Shown here piece after piece: positions 11,311 to 22,440 of a DNA stretch of 64,000 nucleotides. The position numbers were made by a program, and so were the translations under genes. Numbering within the stretch: the first letter of the stretch is position 1; every line of letters begins with the position of its first letter. The stretch covers positions 4,608,294 to 4,672,293 of the forward strand of contig JAREIK010000343.1 of NCBI GenBank assembly GCA_029783825.1. The letters are read 5' to 3'. The notes beneath the pieces are model-generated. The model had not been told where the DNA came from. It searched no databases and was given only the letters and a program-made list of their open reading frames with translations. The DNA is from Sapria himalayana (taxonomy: Eukaryota; Streptophyta; Magnoliopsida; Malpighiales; Rafflesiaceae).

Positions 11311-12075
11311 TCGATGTGGAGCTCAATCAAGCTCCAACGAGCTCGAAAAGCTCTTTCGTGGATCTCTGTCGAGCTCACAAGAGCTCGACGAGCTCCAACA
11401 AGCTCGATGTAGAGCTCACTAGAGCTTGACGAACTCCACTTCGAGCTCGCTGGAGTTCCACGAATGAGCTCATCAAGCTCAAAGTGGAGCTCGCTATAGC
11501 TCGATGAGCTCCCTCTTGGAGTTCCATTGAGCTCCACGATGGAGCTCCAGTGAGCTTTACATGGAGCTAGAGGAGCTCCGTCGAGCTCCAGCAAGCTCGT
11601 CGAGCTCCAAACGACGTGGAGCTCCGTCAAGTTCCATCATGGAGCTCAACAAAGCTCCTCGAGCTTTACGTCGAGTTCGTTGGAGCTCTTTGAGCTCCAC
11701 ATTGAGCTCGCTAGAGCTCACTGGAGCTCCTCAAGTTCCATCATTGAGCTCGATGGAACTCTATGAGGGAGCTCATCGAGTCCCGTGAGCTCTACGTCGA
11801 GCCTAATGGAGATCCATGATAGAGTTCGTCGAGCTCGCTAGAGCTCGATGGAACTCCACGAGGGAGCTCGTCGAGCTCTTGTGATCTCTACGTCGAGCTC
11901 ACTGGAGCTCGACCGAGATCCATGAAAAAGCTCGTCGAGCTCTAGCAAGCTAGACGTGGGGCTCAAGGTGGAGCTCGACGAAGCTCCATGATCACCACGA
12001 AGGATCTCACTAGAGCTCAACAAAGGAGATCCACGTCGAGCTCGTTGGAGCTCGATGGAGCTCCACGAATGAGCT
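11305..12075. repeat. GAGCTC-rich degenerate repeat core
   Basis: For about 770 bp the sequence is dominated by words such as GAGCTCG, GGAGCTCCA and CGAGCTC, at a spacing of roughly 10-25 bp. Because GAGCTC is its own reverse complement, the whole block is quasi-palindromic at many offsets. Open frames on both strands encode only Ser/Leu/Glu/Ala-rich low-complexity peptides that follow from the repeat, so I do not call a gene. Confidence 0.85.
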
Positions 12076-12428
12076 CCTGGAGATGGGCGAGGAGAGAGGG
12101 GTGAGAAGAGAGGGGCGAGAGGTGAGGACAGATGAGTGAGAGGAGATGGGCGAGGGTATAGGGGCGAGGGGCGACAGACAAGGAGTGACGAGTGAGGGGT
12201 GAGGGGCGAGCTGAGATAATGATAACGGGATATCTATAATGTTTTTAATAGTCACCATTCATAATGTCAGCCTTTGATTTTTTAAAGTCAACAGCATGGC
12301 AATGACCATCGTTCACAATGATGATCATTGTCATACTATTTTCAGACGCACTAGTTTGGGCATATTTTTGAAACCAGGCTTAGATTTTAGATTTTTTATT
12401 TTAAAAATACTATTCACATCCAAAACTC
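12070..12428 (-). repeat. Right long terminal inverted repeat of Mutator-like element
   Basis: Inverted partner of 10981-11310. It begins with the purine-rich GGAGATGGGCGAGGAG region (about 12080-12200), then the AT-rich part with ACTAGTTTGGGCATATTT, and ends CACATCCAAAACTC at 12428. Confidence 0.75.
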
Positions 12429-13149
12429 TATTCCTTCCTTAATTTTGCAACTTTCAAAGTATTCTAAGGTTAATGACATTAACTATGCCCAACTAATTTT
12501 GTGAGTAAGTTCATTTCATATAATTTTTAACCAGTGTTTGCTGGATAAGTCTAGTAAGGGTATTGTTTGACCTTTTTGTCTTTGTTCTAGTTATTAGTCT
12601 ACTAGGAGCTGCATTCTCATCTAGGTTTTGATGTAGCACAATTCTTAGATCTACATTAAGAAGGGAGTTACTTGAGTCATGATATTTATTAATATCATGA
12701 CTTTTATACTCTAGAAAAGATTGGATGAGACAATAAAGTCATGACATCAAGGAGTTACCATCAATTATAGCTTAAAAGCATCGTACATATTTCCAAAATA
12801 TAAAAGAAACACTTAGAATATTTCAAAAAAAGAGATTAGATAATAGAATTGGATTTTAAGCCAAGAGCAACAAACCCTAGGCAACATAACTTTCAACCCT
12901 TGATTAATAGAAAATCCAAAGGTTTTGAGACTTAGATCGTTACTTGGGCTTTCATTGGAAACCCTTGATTCCATAAGATTCCACTCAAATATCACATATG
13001 AATTCTTCTAAAATATCATACTAAATTGGAATATATGGCTAATTTTTATGTACATGTATATTGATGATGCAATGTTATAATTTTTATATTTATGGTAATA
13101 TCATTGTTTAGATATTGATAGATATTAATGATATTAAAACTAAAATTAA

Positions 13150-14250
13150 GAATTTTTATAATATCATGATTATACATATTGGTCATGATGGATGATGATA
13201 AGCATACCATGAGATACACTCATATGGTATGATAAGAAAGAAGTGATAATCATTTTAATCTTAACGCATGAGATAAACCTATATATGAAAGCATGAGATT
13301 CGTGTAAGTTAATTATTATGAGTATGGCCATGGTGGTGTGATGTATTGGCCATATGAAAACATGAGATAAACATATATATGAAAATATGAGATAAACCTA
13401 ACTTAGAGATTTAACCATATTGTGACAGTGATGTATTGGTCATAGTGAATGATAATAGGTATGTCATAGGACAAACACAAGTGTAGGTATCTCATATAGT
13501 AGTGATAGCCCTGCTAATAATTTCTTTTTGTTTGATTTCCATAAGTGAGATTCATAAAAAATATGTATTAATAATCATGTGTATGATACTTACGAAGCCA
13601 AAAACAAAAATATATTTAGTAACACATGATTTCAAATATTTAAAACATTTAAATAATAGAAATATACACTCGAAGTAGTTATCAAGAATAGTTAATGAAT
13701 TGCCAAAAAAGAGTTGACATATGAATGACCCATGAATGAAATAACGTGTAGTTTCGGCGGTGAAATACAAATAACATAACTATGAGGAGATCATCCTTAG
13801 TATTGATAATCAAAGGATGATAGTCACTTTGTATGCCAAAAGGACACTTGGGATATTTTTACACTCATCAATCCTTTGTTTCAAAAATAAATACAACTTT
13901 TCCTAAATACTAAATAAGATATCATTATGCACAAGGAAGTTAGCTAACACTATAGTCAGTATCTTTCCTAAAACCCACATCTATCTATGTAACTCAAATA
14001 GTGTAATTTCAATATTAGTTGGTCATTCTACCTACATAATTTTTGTGAGATTAATATCTAGACTTAAATCTTCTTTACTACTTGTATGACTCATATAACT
14101 ATGTTTTAGAAAAGTCAATCATGCAATGAGCTTTATGACTATATGATAAATAATAAGTTTTATTATCATAACAAATTCATAATGCTCTTCTAGGTTCTTT
14201 AGATCCATAATATTTGATAGTCAAAGCAAGATATTTTGAGGAGCATATCA
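13150..14250 (+). repeat. LTR-like sequence related to LTRs at 25.2 and 30.2 kb
   Basis: The stretch around 13780-13850 (ACTATGAGGAGATCATCC, then GTCACTTTGTATGCCAA) matches the reverse complement of 25590-25660 and of the equivalent part at about 30500-30560. The part around 13440-13520 also resembles the reverse of about 26190-26290. It contains three copies of a CATGAGATAAAC-type word (13260-13400). It lies directly before a PBS-like site and a Copia gag start, so it may be an unrelated LTR fragment or the upstream LTR of that element. The boundaries are uncertain. Confidence 0.5.
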
Positions 14251-14253
14251 TTT

Positions 14254-14266
14254 TGTATCAGAGATA
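14254..14266 (+). other. PBS-like site upstream of Copia relic A
   Basis: TGTATCAGAGATA resembles the initiator-Met PBS TGGTATCAGAGCC. It follows CATATCA, which could be an LTR end, and precedes the gag start ATG at 14281 by 15 bases. This is the usual spacing for a Copia element. Confidence 0.55.
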
Positions 14267-14280
14267 GAATGAATAATTCA

Positions 14281-17030
14281 ATGATACCTAGGATTGAGAT
14301 AGAGGCATTTTTTGGGAAGGTTTCAACTTTGGAAACTAAGCTTGGAGGATATATATACTTGTTAATAAAGATTAATAGTTTGTAATTGAAGATGAGAAGC
14401 CAACAAAAGTGTTTAGTAATTAGAGACATCTTTTACTAAGATTATCAAATAGAATAAGTTATATCAAAGAGAAAGAGGCTTGATTTGATGGTGTTTGATT
14501 AATGAAGTATTGGTAAATATTTTTAGTGAGAGATTAGTGAAAGATATGTGGAAGAAGCATAAGATGCTCTATTAGAGCAATTCATTGGTCAAGATGTAAT
14601 TTCTTAGGAAGAAACTATATAAATTATTCATGGAGGAGGCTATTATGTTTATTTCATACTAACATGAGTTTCATATACTAATTCGCTAGTTATCATCTAT
14701 TGATTATTAGATTAGTTATGATGATAAACTGATAACCATTTTGTGTTCACTTCTAAATTCATGGGATAACTTGATTATTTCCATTGACTGTAGTATGATG
14801 GAGCTATCTCATGAGATATTAGTTTTAGCACTACTATCTTAGGATTTGAGAAGGTAGAATATGAGAAAATACTCAAAAAGGTTGTGTTATTTGTGAATGA
14901 GGAGACTAGAGAAAGAAAATCAAAGACAAGAAGATTGAAGAGTATGAATATACTAAAATTGAAGTGTTAAAATTATAGTAAATTTGATAATTTCAAGAAG
15001 GACTAAGAGAAGTGAAAACTAAAAACAAGCTAACTCATGTGAAAGCTAGATTGATGGATAAGAAGCTATTCACTAGCAATGTCACTTAATATAAGCTTGA
15101 ATGACTTATCTTATTGATGATGCCTCATTTATTGACATAGGTGTATTATATCATCTGACTCCTCATTGGAACTAGTTTAGTCAGTATAAGTTACATAATG
15201 GAGGAGATGTGACTATAAAAAATGGCTCAGGGGTAAAGATAATTAGCAGTGAGAAAATGAACATGAGGATGCATGATGAGACTATCAAAAAATTTAGAGG
15301 ATAATGTTCATTTTAGATTTGAGTAAGAATTTAATTTCAATGAGTGTGATGATAGATGATGGAATGAGATGAGATTTTATTGTGATAATAAGGTGTGAGA
15401 CCTTATACAAGCTAGTGGTAAGCACCATCAATGCTTGAGTAAATGGATATGTTATTTTCAAGAAGGAAGAAGCCTTGGAGAACAAATAAGTCATGAAGAT
15501 AAAACATCAAAGTCATGAAATAGAAAAATATTATTGTGACCCAATTCAGTGTTGTGATTGAGTTCAGAGAAGTGACATGAAAAAATGATGTCACAACCAA
15601 ATAGAGTGTCATGAAATGGATCCATGAGAACATACTAGAGAAGAGAGTACAAAAGTAAAAAAAGTCTTAGTAGAGTCACGATATGGGAAAACCATGTTGT
15701 GACCCTAATATAGTCTCATGAGTGAGTTTATAGTTGCGATGTGGAAATATGTTATCTTGATTGAATCTAGTGTTGCAATATGAAACTATATTGTGAAATC
15801 AATGACTTGAGCATTTTAGTGAGAAGAATTTGGCAATTGCATCCTTAAAGAAAATGGTGGAAGTGGTACTATATTATTTAAAAGGGTTCAACTTTTACAT
15901 GGAGCATTTGTACGAAAAGTTAAAGTGGGAGATCATGATGTAATGCTATATTTGATTCATAGCAACATGTTCAAATAAATATTGGATACATCACTTAGGA
16001 GATCAAGATATTATGTATCATATATTAATGATTTTTCCAAGTATGCATAGTTTAACTTCATTTAGAAAAAAAAATAGAGGTGTTGAAGAAATTAAAAAAC
16101 TTCAAAATATTAGTAGAGAACTAATTCAACACGAAGATAAAAGTTTTACATGTGGGTGGGGGTGTGGGGTATTATTTGGTTGACTAGTCCTGTGTTGAGT
16201 AGGGTATTTCTAGGAAGAACATACGCAGTATGACATCAAAATAGATTGAAGTGGCTAAAAGGATGAACAAAAAACTTTGTTGGAGAATATGAGAAACATA
16301 AGGAGCATATTAGAATTGAAACTAGAATTTTGAGCTAAAGCAGTTACCACAACATACTACTTGAATAACAACACTCCTAGTTTGGCATTGAAGGAATATA
16401 TACGATACCCTTTGAAGTGTTGTATAGAAGGAAGTCAAGTATGACTCACCTTTGAATATTCGGGTGTCACCCATACATCAATGTGTCAAAAAAATAGGGA
16501 TAAGTCAGACTTCAAGTTAGAAAAGTACAAGTTTATTGGTTACAAGAATAGCATCAAAAACTACAAGCTTTGGAACTCATGAAAAAGAATAATCACCTAT
16601 GGCAGAGATGTGTTTAGGAAGTGCAAGTTTGGAAAAGCAAGTTGTTACGTGGGTGTTCTAAGAAAAAGTGAGTGGTGACATCTTCTAATCTCCACATCCT
16701 AAGATGAGCTATGATTTATTCTAGTTGTGATACCACAAAATTTGTTGCGATACCATTCAACTAGTGGCATAGATGCCCCTTAATGAATAGGCACTATAGA
16801 GAAATTCAATTAAAAATATATGGTGATAGTGAATACCTTGCTCTTCATGTTAAAGAGGATGAGAAAAACATTATGTCGAAGGAAAGAGACTCAAGGGAGT
16901 CAAATCAATAGGAGCATGTCATAAAAGAAGAGTTGCAATCCTTGAAGAAGAACAATAATTAGGAGCCTTGTGAAGTCTTTATTGAATCGGAAGGTAATCA
17001 AAAGGTAGCGGGTGCAAAAATATTTTAGTG
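14281..17030 (+). pseudogene. Copia polyprotein relic A (gag to RT start)
   Basis: The domains follow Copia order but carry many stops. The gag start at 14281 reads RIEIEAFFGKVST, matching the usual K..V.KF.GK opening. Protease lies at about 15110-15310, with ID.GVLYHLTPHW, then NGGDVTI and NGSGVKII, then MNMRMHDETIKK; the active-site DSGA is damaged. A tandem-repeat stretch (about 15490-15790) follows. The integrase core is at about 15990-16060 (RSRYYVSYINDFSKYA), then 16250-16620 with RMNKK.., PFEVLYRRKSSM, HL.IFGC and YKL.. motifs. The RT start is at about 16918-17020 (EELQSLKKNN, then QKVAGAK). The element ends there abruptly, and another Copia RT begins at about 17186. It is not functional. 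Confidence 0.8.
15490..15790 (+). repeat. Degenerate tandem words (GTCATGA / GTTGTGAC) inside Copia A
   Basis: Words such as GTCATGAAAT, ATTGTGACCC, GTTGTGATTG, GTCACAACC and GTTGTGACCC recur about every 18-21 bp for 300 bp. They separate the protease part from the integrase part of the Copia relic. Similar words recur in the 3' half of the Gypsy relic at 26.7-28.6 kb. Confidence 0.6.
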
Positions 17031-17185
17031 GTACATACATGAAATTGAGATGAAGAAGTATCCACCAAACAAAAGAATATTATGATTGACTTATATTTCT
17101 TAAACTGCAGGTATGTTATGTCTATAAATCCTTGTATGTATTGTGATATGTAGTTGCCCCCAAGATTTGAGTTTTCCAACAATTT

Positions 17186-18180
17186 GATTTTATGCAGTCT
17201 TATTTTAATTCCTTTTTATTTAGATGTATTAATAGTGATGTGAATTTTTATGTTCTTATATATGTGGATGATCTGATTATTATGAGTTCCTCTCATGATG
17301 CAATTGTACATTTTAAAAAATATCTTAGTACCTACTTTCACATGGACCTAGGCATCCTAAAATATTTACTTAGCATTGAGGTTACTCACATGAAAGAGTG
17401 CCTATTTCTCTCTCAACAAAAATATGCATTTGAAATTGTGACTAAAAGCTAGATTGTTTGGAGCTCGACCTATTCGACTCGGATAGAGTAAAACTAACTA
17501 CTGCTTGGCTCTTGATGATGAAAGAGAATTTTTCAATCCTGAATGATATCGACATCTCATTGAAAGGCTTATTTACTGATTATTACTCGATTGAAATTCT
17601 ACTATCCAGTTCATGTTTTAGCTCAATTTATGGACTATTCACAAATTGTGCATTGAGAGGATAATTCACATATTTTAAGGTACTTGAAGGGTATTCTGGG
17701 ACAAGTATATTATTGTATATATATTTGTGTTGATGATTGTGTAGTTGTCCATTACCACAATGATTATTGAATTGTTATTTTGTGTTTATTGATTCTTCAT
17801 TGATTTTTTTTGGAAAATGAAAAAGCAACTAGGTGTTAATCATTTGTAAATGCTAAATTACAACCTCTAGTAACCATGACTTGTAAATTAAAGTGATTGG
17901 AATTATTTTTATGATCTCTTGGTATTGACCACAAGCGTCTGATGTGCTTATATTGTGGTAGTCAAGTTACTCTATATATTACTGCTAATTCAATTTTTTA
18001 TGAAATAATGAAACATATAAAAATGAATTATTATTTTATTGAAGATGAATTCCAAACTAGCAATACAGTAATCTCACACATCCGCTCTGGAAACTAGAAT
18101 GTAGATATTTTTATAAAATCTCTTATCAAATCTTAATCTGTTTACCTTTTTCATTAATTGGGCATTCCATATCTTCATGC
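17186..18180 (+). pseudogene. Copia relic B: reverse transcriptase and RNase H
   Basis: An open stretch (17192-17452) gives the central RT motif FYVLIYVDDLIIMSSS, whose YVDD catalytic core is intact, followed by HFKKYLSTYFHMDLG and FLSQQKYAFEIVTKS. After one stop, 17458-17664 continues the thumb region, and HILRYLKG appears at about 17665-17690. RNase H remains at about 17790-18140: a W.MKKQL.. stretch, LGIDHKRLMCLY, then ..ITANSIF.E..KHI and HIRSGN. It is the 3' half of a Copia element with no matching 5' half. The preceding relic A ends in the RT N-terminus, so the two may be one rearranged element or two joined ones. Confidence 0.85.
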
Positions 18181-18190
18181 TCCAACTTGA

Positions 18191-18480
18191 GGAGGAGTAT
18201 TGCATGATATTTTATATTTAGGAAAAAAATTATAAAATAATGCTTTAATATCTAGGAAATAGGGCCTTGTATATAAGCGACTAGAGGAAAACCCTAAACA
18301 AATAGGGTTTTTCATGTTGTTTTTCTTTAAATCTCTAGTTCTTTAAATTTGAACATGATTTGTATATATATGCGACCACCCTCTCTCACGAATCACCATA
18401 AGAAGATTACTACCCTAGCCTAGCATCCCTTAGCTGAACATGTCCTAATTCCCATATTATAATAACAACGAATCAAGTAT
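18191..18480 (+). repeat. Polypurine tract and 3' LTR of Copia relic B
   Basis: GGAGGAGTA (18191-18199) directly after the RNase H end is a polypurine tract. The LTR would start at TGCATGATATTT (18201). It contains a promoter-like TATATAAGCG at about 18272. I could not fix its far end or find the partner 5' LTR. Confidence 0.5.
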
Positions 18481-18499
18481 GTGAGACTGTCACAACGAA

Positions 18500-18768
18500 G
18501 ACAGATCAGAATTCAGAACAAAGACAGCATTTAGCCTCGACACTAGCGCACGACCCTCACTCGCCAAAACGAAATATTATACACCTTAGTTACACACACA
18601 CACACACACACAATATCCTATGTACAATACTACAATTTAGCATAAAATCTAATAAATAATAATATCAAAAGTTAGAGAAACTATATATCATGATTCTCAT
18701 TCTCAAGAACTACTTTTTTTTGGATGAAAATATTTATCACAAAAAACCATGAATTCTAATATATAAAA

Positions 18769-18844
<76 letters not shown>

Positions 18845-21400
18845 TGTTAAAATAAAAAAAAATACAATGATATAAACAAAACATTAATCACATTCCAATA
18901 AAAAAAAGTTAAAAGTAAATTTGTTTGTTAAAAACTCAATCTTAAATAAAAAAAAATAGTAAATAAAAATTAATAATAATGGATTAATTGATCAATAAGG
19001 ATCACTTGTAAAGATCTTTTTTTTTTTCTTGGAAAAAAATAGTTGAAATTGTAATTCAATATTTTATTAATGTATTTTAATTTAATAATAAACCAATTTT
19101 TGTCTTTATAAATTTCAAAAAAAAATCAAAATTATTTTGGAATAATATTTTATGATAAAACTTATAAGGCATTATTTGTTTAAAAATAGTAGCTTGCAAA
19201 TAAATTTATTTAAAATTCCTCAATCACTCTTCTTTATTTTTTTTTTTTTGTTATCTACAAATAATTAAAAATGAAAAATTGATTAGTGAATTTATACTTT
19301 AAATATGAATTCCAAATTTTCTCTTAAACACATAAGTATGCCGATATTTATACTTAATTTTGATCAATCATCAATTTTACCCTTTTTTAACAAAAAAAAA
19401 AAACTATTTAAAAACCCCTTTATATTACCTCACACACACACTTAAAAATGTACCTAATTTCTATTAAGTTTATTTTATATAAAATTTAATGAATATTAAG
19501 CATAATTGAACATATAAAATTTTCTCAGTATTATTTATTTATGAGGAAAATACTTTCAATCATGCACATATATATAATTATTACTACCAACTTCGCATGT
19601 TTAACATAATAAACATGGATGTAATTATCATAATATTTTTATACATAAAACTTAAAAATTACATAATAAATATGGACATAATTATGGTTATGTTTTCATC
19701 TATAAAACTTAATTATATTTAAATATAGATAAAATAAATATTATTTTATGTAATCTCATGTATGCTACGTGAAATTATAGTATAGGATAATATTTATACT
19801 TAATATATTCTTGTAAAAATAAACATTGTGTTAAATAGTATATGTAAAAAATTAAAAAAAATATGGATATTTATGTCAAAATATGGAATTATTTTGTGAT
19901 ACCTAATATCTTTTTCAAGTTCTTGGAAGGGAGGATGAACTATCTTGTCAAATCAAACTCTCGTCCAAACGTGCCTGGACCTGGACCAGTCGAGCTGAGT
20001 ATTCTAGCTTTATCGTGCTCGGTATGGCTCAGTTATGGCCCGACATACACGCCTGGTTAGCCCGAGGAGCCATGCATAATCATTGGAGCGACTCATTGCA
20101 TTGCAAGGAGGAAGTGCATTATCCTACGTAGGAGCAACGTCGTCTAGTCATTTCTTTAGGCCCAATTTCTTGCTAAATGCTTGATCCCGAGACTTGACGG
20201 TGCGTATGAACATGTTTAACAGGAATGATAAATCACCACTTTATGAGAATCAGAAACAAAGTAATCGAAGTTTTTTCTTTGTTTGGGAAGGACACAGATA
20301 TATGGTTGACAGCAAGGTGGACCAAACAAGCTTTGGCACAAAGCAAGGAAGCAAGTACCCATTAAAGGGGAAATGCAGTGGAGAGAGAAAAGGAGGGAGA
20401 GAGAGAGAGAAGTGAGGAGAGAGAGAAGGAAAGAGCACCATTAATGGCATCATAGAACGGCAGAGACATTGCTTGGGGGCAAGCGTGGTGTTGCAGAAAG
20501 TTCTGCAGAGCAAACTCGCAATGCACTCAACACTTTTGCCTTCTTTGGTCAAGCTTTGATTTTAGGAGAATCAATGCATTCCTAGAGAACTCACAACTAC
20601 CCATTATGGACCGTAGACCATGTCACTCAAAGCCGTATGTTTAATGTCTTTGCCTTCTCTCTCTCTAGCCCCCCCCCCCCCCCCCATTATGTATCCTGCA
20701 CATATATAAAATCAAAATAGTACCCTCACTACGTAATCACATTATACACTCTGGAAAATTAAAATAATGATTTTATAATATGTATACAAAATATACTAAT
20801 TATAAACTAAGAGAATACACACTGCATTGTTTAAGTAAATATACCACAATTGTAGTATATATATTTTTATAATCATTAATTAAATAGCAAGTAATATAAA
20901 TACAAATAATTGGATCCAGAATAAAATAAAAAACCCACAAAGAGACTGACCAAGATGTCTGCCCTAAAACTATTGCATGAAAGTATCACGAAGAATAGAA
21001 AAACACAAAATATACAACACTCTTAGATTTTCAAAACATGCACTATCCCTATTTTTTAAAACAAACACGAAAATGGGAACATTATCATTTTCACAATTTT
21101 TAAATTTTTATCTATTTATTTTAAAATAAGAACGTGAGATTTTATTTCATGTTCTTGGTCTATTTATATCATACTTTAAAAAACAAAAAAAAATAGTTAG
21201 ATTTGTCCAATTTGGGCAGAGATCCAACACTATGAACCAAGTGTTAAAAGGGCGACGACAAAGGAAGTTAATAGAAAAACTCAAATTATTTTAAAATTCA
21301 TTTTGATTAAAAAAAATAGGTATTTCTTATCTAACTTTCAAATGGCACTAAGGTACACAAATATTGAGTTTCTAAGGATTACCCCCATAATGCTTCATTT
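18500..21400. other. AT-rich intergenic stretch without a recognised gene
   Basis: This 2.9-kb stretch contains a CA run (18594-18612), a GT run followed by a TTA run (18771-18843), and poly-A and poly-T tracts. About 19920-20580 has a somewhat higher GC content, including a GA-rich patch at 20380-20430. The short open frames there match nothing I know. A 17-base C run lies at 20669-20685. I see no exon structure and no transposon ends. Confidence 0.6.
18771..18843. repeat. Compound microsatellite (GT)n-(TTA)n
   Basis: About 20 GT units are followed directly by about nine ATT/TTA units. It is simple sequence and probably length-variable. Confidence 0.95.
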
Positions 21401-21599
21401 GTTGAATTCAAGCAAGAGAGAACAAAATTGATGTTCTTGCCTTGCAAAATTTATAGAAAATGCAATTTAAATCAAACACGCATAAATCTTGAACTAATAG
21501 GGTCTCTGCTAGCTTATAAATCAAGAATTAATAAATCACTTGAAAAAAAAAGTAAAAACATTTCAAGTGAAGAGGGATGGTGGAAGAAGAGATTTTCAA

Positions 21600-22270
21600 G
21601 GTTAAGGTTATAGGAAGAGGCAATTCAATGATCATAGACACAAAATGAGTAGTATTCATTGTTATCATTACAAGAAATATGAGCATCTATAACCTAATTG
21701 ATGGTAAAGAGGACAATAAGTAAATTATATAGTAAAGAATAGGAAGAAAGTAAGCTTTTATGTCTTATTTTGAAGCATGGATCTATAAAAAGTAAATTTG
21801 GAAATTCATTTCCTCTTGAAAAAAGCATGGGGAGAGCTTGGTGTCTCAATACTAATTGGTTGTTTTGTGGGATTATTAAATTCATCACCTTCAATATCAG
21901 CAAGTTCTCCATCAACATAATATCATAACTATCCAATCTATAAACAAGCTAATAAAAAAGATGAACAATATAAAGTGGTGATGGGAGAATATATAGCAAT
22001 TGAAAAGAATGTGATATGGTAAATGGTGGACTTATTCAAAAAAAAATCCAATTGGTCAAAAATGGGTATTCAATACAAAATGTGATGTAGATTGAAGAAC
22101 AAAAAAGTACATCAATTATCAAAATGATATTGATTTTGATAAAAGTTTTTCACTAATATTTCATTTTGAAACATAAGAATTATCTTGATATTAGCTACGT
22201 AATTACAATGGCATGTTTATCAATTTGTTTTCAAGTTGACATTTTTAAATTGAGATTTACAAGAGGAAAT
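21600..22270 (+). pseudogene. Copia relic E: zinc knuckle and RT pieces
   Basis: At about 21605-21715 the translation gives a basic RG.GQF stretch followed by HCYHYKKYEH, a damaged CCHC zinc knuckle of Copia gag. ESKLFMSYFEA follows at about 21748, as in many Copia gag-protease junctions. From about 22020 to 22200 an RT N-terminal region appears: NPIGQKWVFNTKCDVD, then NYQNDIDFDKSFSLIFHFET. Integrase is absent between them, so about 2 kb has been deleted. The RT signal is lost near 22270. A long purine tract begins at about 22440, and the end of a Copia RNase H appears on its other side. Confidence 0.7.
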
Positions 22271-22440
22271 TGATTGAAGCATTTCGATAAATAGTTGGAT
22301 GATAAGAGAAGTTTTTCAGTAAATATTTTAGTCTAGAATTTATAACAATCAATTGGAGCTCTTTGAAGCAAGCCATGATAACATTATCTTGCTAAGAAGT
22401 CATACACTGTAGCTATCTCAACAGATCTCAAACCATTTGA

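Larger units (their letters stand above)
10981..12428. mobile_element. 1.45-kb non-autonomous Mutator-like (foldback) element
   Basis: The ends are inverted repeats about 330-360 bp long. The left end starts GAGTTTTGGATGTGAATA and the right end, read inward, starts the same way. Long runs then correspond, for example GGTTTCAAAAATATGCC and AAACTAGTGC, with an identity by eye of roughly 80-85%. The flanking 9-mers are TCCTCCTTC (10972-10980) and TATTCCTTC (12429-12437), 7 of 9 identical. A 9-bp duplication, long inverted repeats and a G at the tip fit Mutator-like elements. There is no transposase. The inner 0.75 kb is a dense, imperfect array of GAGCTC-containing words. It appears inserted into the Gypsy LTR. 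Confidence 0.75.

Noticed and set aside
11139..12258. Ser/Leu/Glu-rich frames on both strands in the Mutator-like element
   Set aside because: They follow from the GAGCTC repeat and mirror each other on the two strands. No conserved protein was recognised.
20194..20552. Small frames in the GC-richer patch near 20.2-20.5 kb, considered as a small gene or microRNA precursor
   Set aside because: No known domain. I compared it by eye with common plant microRNA sequences and saw no match or convincing hairpin.
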